This document shows, piece after piece, positions 51,003 to 59,489 of a stretch of DNA of 63,790 nt. A program made the position numbers and the translations under genes. The notes beneath the pieces are model-generated. The model saw only the letters and a program-made list of their open reading frames with translations, had not been told where the DNA came from and ran no database searches. This DNA is from an uncultured bacterium. GTDB taxonomy: Bacteria; Bacillota_I; Bacilli_A; RFN20; CAG-826. Positions within the stretch are counted from its first letter, which is position 1. The number at the start of each line of letters is the position of its first letter. The stretch lies in the NCBI GenBank assembly GCA_949292105.1, contig CASEYK010000023.1:1-63790 (forward strand), read 5' to 3'.

Positions 51003-52001
51003 ATGATCGATTTACACTTACATTTAGATGGTTCGCTGGATAAAGAAGACTTTATTTATCTCGCAAATAGGCAAAATATCCAATTACCCATCGATTTAGA
51101 AAATAAAATACATGTTAGTCAAGACTGCCGAAGCCTTGAAGAATACTTAATGTGTTTTGATTTGCCCTTATCGCTTTTACAAGAAAAGTGGGCGATAGCT
51201 TATGCTGTTGAAGCACTTATTAACCGACTGTACCAAAAAGGCTATATTTATGTTGAGATAAGATTTGCCCCTCTTTTACATACGCAGAAAGGGTTGAAAC
51301 AATCCGATGTTGTGGAGGCTGCGGTTGGTGGGTTAAAAAAAGCATTGAAAAACAAAGTTGACTTTGATGCTAATTTAATTCTTTGCGCAATGCGTGGCGA
51401 AGATGAAAAAAACAATATGGAAACAATGAGAGTGGCCTCTTTATTTAAAAATGAAAAAGTTGTGGCAGTCGATTTAGCTGGTGCCGAAGCTCTTCACCCC
51501 GCAACTTATTTTAACCGCGTATTTGAAATCGCAAGAGAAGACAAATTAAATATTACTATACACGCTGGTGAAGCAACGACAAGTGATGAGGTTGTTCGCG
51601 CAATTCAAATTGGCGCTCAAAGAATTGGCCACGGAGTCAAATATGATTTATCCGAAGAAAATGTTAAGCTCGTCAAAGAACATCATATTGGATTTGAGTT
51701 TTGCCCAACTTCAAATCTGCAAACGACTTCTTTGCCATCTTATGAATCTAATCCAGTTTTAAGGTTTCTTAAAAACGATATTTTGGTGAGTATCAATTCT
51801 GATAATATGACAGTTTCAAATACTGATGTCTTTGAAGAATTTTCGCATCTTTATCGCCATTTAAATTTATCAAGGGATGATATTCATCGTTTGCTAAATA
51901 ATGCTGCTGAAATGGCGTTTGTATCCGATGATGAAAAAAGGAGAATTATTTCTCAAATCAACGCAAAATTCGATGATTTTATTGAAAATATAACAAAATA
52001 G
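51003..52001 (+). CDS. add: Adenosine deaminase
   Basis: A 332-residue zinc deaminase turning adenosine into inosine (or adenine to hypoxanthine in some relatives). MIDLHLHLDGSL carries the HxH ligands, NITIHAGEA the catalytic His-Ala-Gly-Glu, HGVKY a further histidine, and SINSDNMTVSNT the C-terminal metal Asp region. In that last motif typical ADAs read SxxTDDP, so N-S-D-N is a variant. A GGAG SD is present. It precedes ldh by 10 bp. Confidence 0.9.
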   Translation: MIDLHLHLDGSLDKEDFIYLANRQNIQLPIDLENKIHVSQDCRSLEEYLMCFDLPLSLLQEKWAIAYAVEALINRLYQKGYIYVEIRFAPLLHTQKGLKQSDVVEAAVGGLKKALKNKVDFDANLILCAMRGEDEKNNMETMRVASLFKNEKVVAVDLAGAEALHPATYFNRVFEIAREDKLNITIHAGEATTSDEVVRAIQIGAQRIGHGVKYDLSEENVKLVKEHHIGFEFCPTSNLQTTSLPSYESNPVLRFLKNDILVSINSDNMTVSNTDVFEEFSHLYRHLNLSRDDIHRLLNNAAEMAFVSDDEKRRIISQINAKFDDFIENITK

Positions 52002-52011
52002 GAGGTATTTT

Positions 52012-52968
52012 ATGAAATCGAGAAATGTTGTAATAATTGGTGATGGAATGGTTGGTTCTACACTCGCTTATACATTGATGACGGATAATTATGCACAAGG
52101 TATTTCTATTGTCGATGTTAATAAGTCAAAAGCAGAAGGCGATGCTTTGGATTTAATTCATGGCATGCCATTTGTATCGCCAAAAAATATTAAGGCTGGA
52201 TCTTATGCCGATATTAAGCATGCGCGCGTCGTTGTTATCACGGCTGGAGTTGCCCAAAGGGATGGCGAAACGCGAATTGACTTATTGAAACGAAATTTGA
52301 AAGTATTTGATTCCATTATCGATAGCATGAAGCCGTATGTGCACGATGATTTGATTGTATTAGTAGTCACTAATCCCGTGGATATTTTGACCTACTATAC
52401 ATACAAGAAACTAGGGATTCCTGCTCATCGCGTCATTGGGAGTGGAACTGTGCTCGACACGGCGCGCCTCAAATCTATTATTTCTGAAGAGACACATGTC
52501 GATCCGCGCAATATCCATACTTATATCTTGGGCGAGCACGGTGATAGCGAAGTCGCAGCGTGGAGCGTTACCAATATTGGTGGATTGACACTAGAACAAT
52601 TTTGCAGTGATACTAACTGGTGTAAATGTCAAGATGCATTCCATCTAGAAGAATTGCACGAGAAGGTTAAGAATGCGGCGTACGAAATTATTAATAAAAA
52701 AGGTGCAACATATTATGCTGTTGGCCTTGCAGTCAATAAAATTATTAAGACTATTTTAAATGACACGAGTTCAGTTTTAACCATTTCAACATATATTAGT
52801 GACGAACTCGATGGTGAAGTGACTGATTTCTATTTTTCTCTTCCGGTCGTTGTCGGCGCTAAAGGTGTAGAAAAAGTACTTCATCTTAAATATTCAATTG
52901 ATGAATATAAAGGACTAATTAAATCCGCTCGTATTCTGAAAGAATTAATTAACGAGATTGAAATATAG
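52012..52968 (+). CDS. ldh: L-lactate dehydrogenase
   Basis: A 318-residue NAD-dependent LDH reducing pyruvate to lactate. IGDGMVGSTLAYTL (9-22) is the NAD fold, AGVAQRDGETR has Gln82, the residue that favours pyruvate over oxaloacetate, VTNPVDILTYY follows and LGEHGDSE carries the catalytic His176. AGGAGG SD. This indicates fermentative metabolism. Confidence 0.95.
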   Translation: MKSRNVVIIGDGMVGSTLAYTLMTDNYAQGISIVDVNKSKAEGDALDLIHGMPFVSPKNIKAGSYADIKHARVVVITAGVAQRDGETRIDLLKRNLKVFDSIIDSMKPYVHDDLIVLVVTNPVDILTYYTYKKLGIPAHRVIGSGTVLDTARLKSIISEETHVDPRNIHTYILGEHGDSEVAAWSVTNIGGLTLEQFCSDTNWCKCQDAFHLEELHEKVKNAAYEIINKKGATYYAVGLAVNKIIKTILNDTSSVLTISTYISDELDGEVTDFYFSLPVVVGAKGVEKVLHLKYSIDEYKGLIKSARILKELINEIEI

Positions 52969-52973
52969 ATTAA

Positions 52974-54050
52974 CTAGCCTAATAAATAAGTACTCAAAAA
53001 TGCTTCTAAAAGAGGATTGTGGTATTGCGCCGCAGCCTCTTTTTTCCAACTTACGCTATTCGAAGTAATGTTCAAATCGGATTCTTCAATTTCTAGACCT
53101 TCTAAAACTTTTGTGCCGGTGAAATTGTTTAAGTAGTTGAGATTATTTATTCTCTCTTCTGTGAAAAAAGTTCTTGTCACGATATATTTTTCGCCAACAA
53201 GCGAGATAGCATCATTAAAATATGTATCAGCATCTTTTAAGACGCCTTTTTCATAATGTTGAAAAGTTGGAACAAAACCGCGATCATAACCAAATGTTTG
53301 ATTGCCGGTCGCTGTTAAGCCATATTCATTTAAAAAATTAAGATAGTTTTCGTTTTCACGATTTTTTACTCCATCTTCTAATAGTAGACCTTCAACCTCT
53401 AAATCGATGACATAGAGTTTTTTAAAAGAATTGTGTGTTTCGATAAAAGGAAAAACAGCATTTGGTAAACAATAAGTACAATCAGAACAGCTTTTCCAAG
53501 TATATAAAACATTGAAATCATCCATCGGCGAGACATTAACATATTCATTTAGTAATTCTTCGTCGATATAAATAAGTTTGGGCGAAATGGTATATTCATT
53601 GAGATGCTCTTCTAGGTATGTTGATGAAGTGAAAAATTTTTGAGTATCGCGCGCATTGTAGACCCATTCTTGCTTCAATGACCCATTTTCCATGACGGCA
53701 AGGCTTGGACGATCAGTTGGGAGTGTTAGTCCATAACTATCATCGCTGTTACCCATTAATAAAAATGAATTAATAGCGTAGATGATTCGCTCGTTGTCTT
53801 TGGCGTACTGGTTAAGGTTGTCACGAAAGACAGTCCAACATCCACAAGTTGAATCTTCACCAGGATACAAAACTAAAATAAAGTTTTCTTCATCGAGCAT
53901 CATAATGTTTAATTCGCTCTTATTTATATAGGTTATTCCATCGTCGATTAAACTTCCGTAAGTTAGCAAAGTCCGCTCGCTATTTTGATTATTTTGACAA
54001 GATAACAAACAAAGAATAAGCGGCAAAGTGCATAAAATTTTTTTCTTCAT
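52974..54050 (-). CDS. Lipoprotein with two thioredoxin-like regions
   Basis: A 358-residue secreted lipoprotein. The signal peptide ends in the lipobox LCLLSC (Cys18). Two regions look thioredoxin-like: FILVLYPGEDSTCGCW (Cys69, Cys71; a CxC pair) and FNVLYTWKSCSDCTYCLPN (Cys188, Cys191, Cys194). A role in extracytoplasmic thiol redox or metal handling is inferred from these motifs only. ATG 54050 is chosen because AAAGGAATG precedes it with a TATAAT upstream; the frame open to 54143 lacks support. It is convergent with ldh with a 5 bp gap. Confidence 0.78.
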   Translation of the reverse strand: MKKKILCTLPLILCLLSCQNNQNSERTLLTYGSLIDDGITYINKSELNIMMLDEENFILVLYPGEDSTCGCWTVFRDNLNQYAKDNERIIYAINSFLLMGNSDDSYGLTLPTDRPSLAVMENGSLKQEWVYNARDTQKFFTSSTYLEEHLNEYTISPKLIYIDEELLNEYVNVSPMDDFNVLYTWKSCSDCTYCLPNAVFPFIETHNSFKKLYVIDLEVEGLLLEDGVKNRENENYLNFLNEYGLTATGNQTFGYDRGFVPTFQHYEKGVLKDADTYFNDAISLVGEKYIVTRTFFTEERINNLNYLNNFTGTKVLEGLEIEESDLNITSNSVSWKKEAAAQYHNPLLEAFLSTYLLG

Positions 54051-54383
54051 AAAAACATTCCTTTTCAATATTATATAATTAGTTATTTTTATATTAAAAG
54101 TTTTAATCAAAAAAACAGGTTTATTTTTTCGATAAAATTTCAATCAAAAAATTCTAAAAAAAATGAGCGAGATTTCGAAAGAAGAAAATTAAAAACTTTT
54201 AGATAAATCTAAAAACATTAGAAAAATGATTTAAAAAACGCTCAAAAAAAACGAGTGAAAAAATAAACCGAAAAAAAATCAAAAAAAATTGTTTGAATTT
54301 CTCATTAATTTTATTTATATTTTTTCTCGTGATTTTCAATACACAAAACACGCTAAATTTTTTACGAAAAAAGGGGTAACGAT
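54051..54383. other. A-rich intergenic region between lipoprotein and potA
   Basis: 333 bp without a gene. The plus strand is strongly A-rich from about 54150 to 54290. TTTTAGAT and ATCTAAAA (54197-54214) form a perfect inverted repeat around AA. The potA promoter lies at the right end. Confidence 0.6.
54293..54321 (+). promoter_or_regulatory. Promoter of the pot operon
   Basis: TTGAAT (54293-54298), 17 bp, TATATT (54316-54321), leaving about a 55-nt leader before ATG 54384 with a GGGG SD. Confidence 0.5.
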
Positions 54384-55916
54384 ATGGAAAAAGAAAATTG
54401 CATTATTTCTTTACAAAATGTTAGCAAAGTTTTTGATGGTGTGACAGTCGTCGATAATGTTAATCTCGACATCACTAAAGGTGAATTTGTCACATTGCTT
54501 GGTCCTTCAGGATGTGGAAAAACAACGACTCTCCGCATGATTGCTGGTTTTGAGATGCCAACCGAAGGAAAAATTCTTCTCAATGGGAAAGACATTACAA
54601 AAGTCCCTCCTTACAAAAGACCTGTTAATACAGTGTTTCAACGCTACGCGTTATTCCCGCACCTCGATGTTTATGACAATGTCGCTTTTGGATTGAAATT
54701 GAAAAAAGTTCCAGTCAAAGTCGTCAACAAAAAAGGTGTCGAAAAAATCAAATTCAAACATTTAAGTGCCAAGGAGATTGACGCAAAAGTGGCGCGCGCC
54801 CTCAAAATTGTCGATTTGGAAGAATTAGAAAATCGCGACATCTCGACTCTTTCTGGCGGTCAGCAACAAAGGGTTGCTATCGCGCGAGCTATTGTCAACG
54901 AACCTGAGATTCTTCTCTTAGATGAACCTCTTGGAGCCCTCGACCTTAAAATGCGAAAAGAAATGCAGCTCGAGTTAAAAGAAATGCACAAAAAACTAGG
55001 TATTACATTTATATATGTCACGCACGATCAAGAAGAAGCGCTTACTATGTCTGACACGATTGTCGTTATGAAAACTGGTGAAATTCAACAAGTTGGTACC
55101 CCAATCGACATTTATAATGAGCCAATCAATGCTTATGTTGCCAACTTCATCGGTGAAAGTAATATTTATAACGCTACGATGGTTGGAAAACTCAAGGTTA
55201 AATTTCTCGGTCATACTTTTAAGTGTGTCGATGATTTTAAAACTAATGAAAAAGTTGATGTCGTCATTCGTCCTGAAGACGTCGAAATGAAAAAAGTTTC
55301 CAAAGACTACGATGGCGATAAAATGACTGCTCAAATTGTTAACAAGATTTTCAAAGGTATTCACTACGAATATGTTCTTATGATTGGCAAAAATGAAATT
55401 GTTGCCCAAAGTACAAAAGAATTTGCAGTTGGCGATACAGTTTCTATCGATATTGAACCATCCAATATTCAAATCATGAAGAAAGAGATTACGAAAAATG
55501 TTTATCCTGAAGCATGGATTAACAAAAATAATCAAGTTGTCATTTCTAATGAGCCATTTGATTGCGATATTACGCAACTATTACCAAATTCACATATTGA
55601 TGATGATGGATATTTAGTCGATAAAGATGGGCGTCGATATGATTTAAACGATGCAGATGTTATCGCTGAAATTTCTTTAGATGCTATCGAGTTAAGCGAT
55701 GATCACGATGTCGGTCAAATTGAAGGCACCATTGTGAGCATTGTCTACAAAGGCGACCATTATCAAGTTATGATTCGAACAGAAGAAGAGGAAGACTTTA
55801 TTGTTGATACTTTATATTCATGGAATGAGAACGATATTGTTTCAATGTTGATTAAAAAAGAGGATATTAAGTTGACTTTGAAGGGAGATATTAAAAAATA
55901 TGAAGTCCAACAATAG
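54384..55916 (+). CDS. potA: Spermidine/putrescine ABC transporter ATPase PotA
   Basis: A 510-residue ATPase energising polyamine import. Walker A GPSGCGKTTTLR, signature LSGGQQQRVAIARAIV and Walker B LLLDEPLGALDLKMRKEM are intact. It is about 130 residues longer than usual. There is an insert after FGLKLKKVPVK (KKGVEKIKFKHLSAKEID), and after the normal TOBE region (to about 370) an extra acidic segment leads to what looks like a second TOBE-like end (GTIVSIVYKGDHYQVMIRTE). A GGGG SD is present. potB begins within its stop region. Confidence 0.92.
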   Translation: MEKENCIISLQNVSKVFDGVTVVDNVNLDITKGEFVTLLGPSGCGKTTTLRMIAGFEMPTEGKILLNGKDITKVPPYKRPVNTVFQRYALFPHLDVYDNVAFGLKLKKVPVKVVNKKGVEKIKFKHLSAKEIDAKVARALKIVDLEELENRDISTLSGGQQQRVAIARAIVNEPEILLLDEPLGALDLKMRKEMQLELKEMHKKLGITFIYVTHDQEEALTMSDTIVVMKTGEIQQVGTPIDIYNEPINAYVANFIGESNIYNATMVGKLKVKFLGHTFKCVDDFKTNEKVDVVIRPEDVEMKKVSKDYDGDKMTAQIVNKIFKGIHYEYVLMIGKNEIVAQSTKEFAVGDTVSIDIEPSNIQIMKKEITKNVYPEAWINKNNQVVISNEPFDCDITQLLPNSHIDDDGYLVDKDGRRYDLNDADVIAEISLDAIELSDDHDVGQIEGTIVSIVYKGDHYQVMIRTEEEEDFIVDTLYSWNENDIVSMLIKKEDIKLTLKGDIKKYEVQQ

Positions 55917-56727
55917 CGAAAGCGCAAAAAAGTTTCGCTTTCCAATGTTTCAACGAAAATATCTTTGCATCCCATATGGTTTATTTCTCGTCCTGTTCAT
56001 AATCATTCCAATTTTAATTATTGTTTACTACGCGTTTACCGATAGCAACGGATACCCATCCATTGATGCGCTTGTTGATTTTTTTACAACATGGTCAAAA
56101 ATTAATGTCTTGATTGTTTCAGTTTTCATCGCTTTACAAACAACATTAATTTGCCTCATCATTGGTTATCCACTTGCTTATTTTCTCGCGAATAAACAAT
56201 TCAATAAAAATGTTGTTTTGTTCGCTTTGTTTATCGCTCCAATGTGGATTAACTTTGTCCTAAGAACAGGTGCGACACGAGATTTGCTTACTTGGATGAA
56301 TATCAATGGTGGTAATCACCCTTATTTAGCAACATTAATTGGTATGGTTTACAACTACTTGCCATTTGTCATTTTGCCTCTTTATACAACAATGCTTAAA
56401 CTTGACAAATCTCAAATTGAAGCGGCATCTGATTTAGGTGCTAATCCATTTCAAACATTTTATAAAGCTATTCTTCCTCAAACAGTACCTGGTATCACAT
56501 CAGCCTGCTTGATGACATTTATGCCAACGATGTCTTCTTATGTTATTTCTGATACATTGAGTGAAGGCAAAATCACATTGTTTGGCAATTACATCTATCT
56601 AAACTTCACAAATAATGAGTGGAATGTAGGAAGTTTCATGGCTCTTGTTATGCTGGTGCTCATCGGTATTTCCATGCTTTTCACACGCGGAAGCAAGCAA
56701 GAAGAAAGAGGTGGCGGACTATGGTAA
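55900..56727 (+). CDS. potB: Spermidine/putrescine permease PotB
   Basis: A 275-residue permease with six helices. The EAA loop reads EAASDLGANPFQTFYKAILP and contacts PotA. It overlaps potA by 17 bp and potC by 7 bp. A GGGAG SD lies upstream. Length and topology are normal for the inner permease pair. Confidence 0.92.
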   Translation: MKSNNSESAKKFRFPMFQRKYLCIPYGLFLVLFIIIPILIIVYYAFTDSNGYPSIDALVDFFTTWSKINVLIVSVFIALQTTLICLIIGYPLAYFLANKQFNKNVVLFALFIAPMWINFVLRTGATRDLLTWMNINGGNHPYLATLIGMVYNYLPFVILPLYTTMLKLDKSQIEAASDLGANPFQTFYKAILPQTVPGITSACLMTFMPTMSSYVISDTLSEGKITLFGNYIYLNFTNNEWNVGSFMALVMLVLIGISMLFTRGSKQEERGGGLW

Positions 56728-57578
56728 AAAAGATTTTTGCTCAAGCATATATCTGGCTCATTCTCTTTTTGATGTATCTCCCAATTTTAGTGCTTGTCGC
56801 CTTTTCATTTACAACAGCGACAAATGTTGGGGAGTGGACAGGATTCACATTTGATTTATTTCCAAGGCTTTTCCAAAGCAGTGAAATCATGATTGCTTTA
56901 GGAAATACTCTTATCATTGCGTTCACATCCGCTGCCGTTTCAGTTTTACTCGGTGCTAGTGGTGCTGTCGGCGCATTTTATAGCTCCAAAAAATGGAGAA
57001 AAGCATATGATTCAGTTACACAAATACCAATTGTGAACGCTGAAATTGTTATGGCCCTTTCATTGACAGTCATGTTTGTCTTTTTAGGAAGCGTGATCTT
57101 TAAAACTAATTTGTTCAGTTTCTGGACTCTTCTAATTGGTCATGTTGTCTTATCTGTTCCATTTGTCTATGTTTCAGTCAAACCAAAATTGCAACAAATG
57201 GATCCGAGTTTATATGAAGCTGCAATCGATTTAGGTGCCACGCCACGCCAAGCGCTAAATAAGGTTATTATTCCTGAAATTATTCCTGGCGTTATCAGCG
57301 GTTTCTTGCTCGCACTTACTTTATCTTTAGATGATTTCATCATTACTGCCTTTACTCGTGGCAGTGGCTTATTGAATGGCGAAGGAACGATTGAAACTCT
57401 TTCCACACTCGTCCAAGCCAAAATCAAAAAAGGACCTATTCCTCCTGAAATGCGTGCTTTGACAACAATTATATTTGCTGTTGTTGTAATCGGTGCTATT
57501 TCTATCAGCCTTTATCGCGCTTATCGCGCCAAAAATGCATCGAAATTGAAAGCGAGGAAAAAATTGTATGAAAGATAA
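56721..57578 (+). CDS. potC: Spermidine/putrescine permease PotC
   Basis: A 285-residue permease with six helices and EAA loop EAAIDLGATPRQALNKVIIP. ATG 56721 has an AGAGGTGG SD; the frame open to 56619 lies inside potB. Unlike some mollicutes, PotC is not fused to PotD here, but the two genes overlap by 11 bp. Confidence 0.92.
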   Translation: MVKKIFAQAYIWLILFLMYLPILVLVAFSFTTATNVGEWTGFTFDLFPRLFQSSEIMIALGNTLIIAFTSAAVSVLLGASGAVGAFYSSKKWRKAYDSVTQIPIVNAEIVMALSLTVMFVFLGSVIFKTNLFSFWTLLIGHVVLSVPFVYVSVKPKLQQMDPSLYEAAIDLGATPRQALNKVIIPEIIPGVISGFLLALTLSLDDFIITAFTRGSGLLNGEGTIETLSTLVQAKIKKGPIPPEMRALTTIIFAVVVIGAISISLYRAYRAKNASKLKARKKLYER

Positions 57579-59379
57579 TAAAATTTTTAGCAAAGTCCTC
57601 CCTCTAATTTTTGTTTTAGGTGTAGGCATGTCTTTTTTATCTTCTTGTAGCAGTGGAGGTTCTTCTTCCATCGGTTCCCAAACATTAAGAATCTTAAACT
57701 GGGAAGATTACATTTATGAAAATGATCCTCTTAATGGCTATGACGAGGCTGATTTGACCGACCAATTTATTGCTTATGTAAAAGAAAATTATCCCCAATA
57801 TCAAAATGTTAATGTCGTTTACGATACAACCGATACCAACGAAACGATGTATAACGAAATTAAAACTGGCAAGTCACAGTATGATTTGATATGTCCAAGC
57901 GATTATATGATTCAAAAGATGTTATCGGCTGATATGCTTGAAAAGCTCGATAGAAGTCTTATTCCGAATTATGAAAATTATGCTTCCTCACATATTAAAA
58001 ACATTTTGGATAGCATCAGCGCTCATAACAATGTAACTGATACTGATGAATATCTAAAGGATTATGCCGTCGGTTACATGTGGGGAACCCTTGGTATTTT
58101 ATTTAATCCAACCTATTCCAAATTAAATGTCAGCGAAGAACAAATTATTTCAGATACTCAGTCATGGACTGTTTTGTGGAATAAAGACTATAAAGGGACA
58201 ATTTCCGTCAAAGATAGTATGCGCGATACTTATGCGGCTGGTTTGATGTATACATATGATGATGAGTTGACTGCTTTGCGCGAAGAATATCTTGGCGGTG
58301 TGATAGACGAAACCACATATAACGCTGAATTAACTGAAATTTTCAATCGATGCGAAAAAGATCAAGTTAACGCTGTTGAAAAATCTCTTAATGAATTAAA
58401 GAAAAACATTTTTGGTCTAGAAGTCGATTCAGGAAAAGAAGATATTGTAACAGGAAAAATTGGTATTAATCTTGCCTGGAGCGGTGACGCAGTTTATTCC
58501 ATGGATCAAGCCGAAGATGAAGAACTTGTCACGACTCCACATGAGCTTTGCTACGCTGTTCCTGAAAATGGTGGCAACATCTGGTTTGATGGCTGGGTTA
58601 TGCCAAAATTAAGTGAAGACAATCCTCGTAGTCAAGCACAATATGAGCTTGCTCATATCTTCTTAAATTTCATTTCCGATCCTGCTAATGCTTCACAAAA
58701 TATGAATTACATCGGATATACTTCTTTTATTGCTGGAGATGCTATTTTAGAACTCGTTCGTGACTGGTACGATTATAGAACTGACCTTCTTTGGTACGAT
58801 GAAGAAAATGATGACTATTTTGATAATGTTTATTACGTTGACCCACTAACAAATGAGGTTGTTGATGCTGATTATCCTGATGTTCATTTTGCATCAGAAA
58901 GCGATAGTGCATATGACAATGTTGAATTGTTTGGTGTGTATGAAGGCGAAGAAGAAGTGACGATTGGAACTTATAATGACCGCTTTATTCTTCCTGATGA
59001 CATTGAAGAAGTAGATTTAACTTATTTCTTTGCTGGTACTCTCGATGAGTATGAAGATGGTGTCGACACTATTTTTTATAGCGATTGTTATTTGCCTTAT
59101 TATAATGAAGACGGTTCTCATAATATTTGCGTTGGAAGACAATTTTTCACACAGTATCCAAATTATGAAACTATTGTGCGTTGCGCGGTCATGGAAGATT
59201 ATAAAGAAAACAATCAATACATTCTCACAATGTGGGAAAATTTCAAAAGCGATCCGCTTCCAACTTGGGCAATTATTTTGTTTGTCTTAGAAATTGTTGC
59301 GATTGGTGGAATGTCAATCTTCTTTATTGCCCGCCGAAAAATCTCCAAGAAGAGAAGAATCAAAAGAAAACAAAATTAA
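57568..59379 (+). CDS. potD: Polyamine-binding lipoprotein PotD, enlarged with C-terminal membrane helix
   Basis: A 603-residue solute-binding protein, against about 350 residues normally. The lipobox FLSSC (Cys27) gives an N-terminal lipid anchor. The PotD core is clear: LRILNWEDYIYE, YDLICPSDYMIQKML, YAVGYMWGTLGILFN and WSGDAVYSMDQAEDE. The extra part contains an acidic C-terminal domain and a second anchor, a membrane helix at about 567-588 followed by a Lys/Arg-rich tail. It captures spermidine or putrescine outside the membrane and delivers it to PotBC. Confidence 0.9.
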   Translation: MKDNKIFSKVLPLIFVLGVGMSFLSSCSSGGSSSIGSQTLRILNWEDYIYENDPLNGYDEADLTDQFIAYVKENYPQYQNVNVVYDTTDTNETMYNEIKTGKSQYDLICPSDYMIQKMLSADMLEKLDRSLIPNYENYASSHIKNILDSISAHNNVTDTDEYLKDYAVGYMWGTLGILFNPTYSKLNVSEEQIISDTQSWTVLWNKDYKGTISVKDSMRDTYAAGLMYTYDDELTALREEYLGGVIDETTYNAELTEIFNRCEKDQVNAVEKSLNELKKNIFGLEVDSGKEDIVTGKIGINLAWSGDAVYSMDQAEDEELVTTPHELCYAVPENGGNIWFDGWVMPKLSEDNPRSQAQYELAHIFLNFISDPANASQNMNYIGYTSFIAGDAILELVRDWYDYRTDLLWYDEENDDYFDNVYYVDPLTNEVVDADYPDVHFASESDSAYDNVELFGVYEGEEEVTIGTYNDRFILPDDIEEVDLTYFFAGTLDEYEDGVDTIFYSDCYLPYYNEDGSHNICVGRQFFTQYPNYETIVRCAVMEDYKENNQYILTMWENFKSDPLPTWAIILFVLEIVAIGGMSIFFIARRKISKKRRIKRKQN

Positions 59380-59398
59380 CATTAAAAACATTAAAAAG

Positions 59399-59420
59399 AC
59401 AGCAAAATTGCTGTTTTTTT
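59399..59420 (+). terminator. Terminator of the pot operon
   Basis: ACAGCAA and TTGCTGT pair around AA, followed by seven T. Confidence 0.85.
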
Positions 59421-59489
59421 ATTTATTTGCTTTCTTTTATTTAATGTTCCGCTATAATGAAAAAGTGTTTTTACAAAGGAGGGAAATTT

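Noticed and set aside
54996-55577. 193-codon minus-strand frame inside potA
   Set aside because: Shadow of potA; Asn/Ile/Phe-rich composition and no SD.
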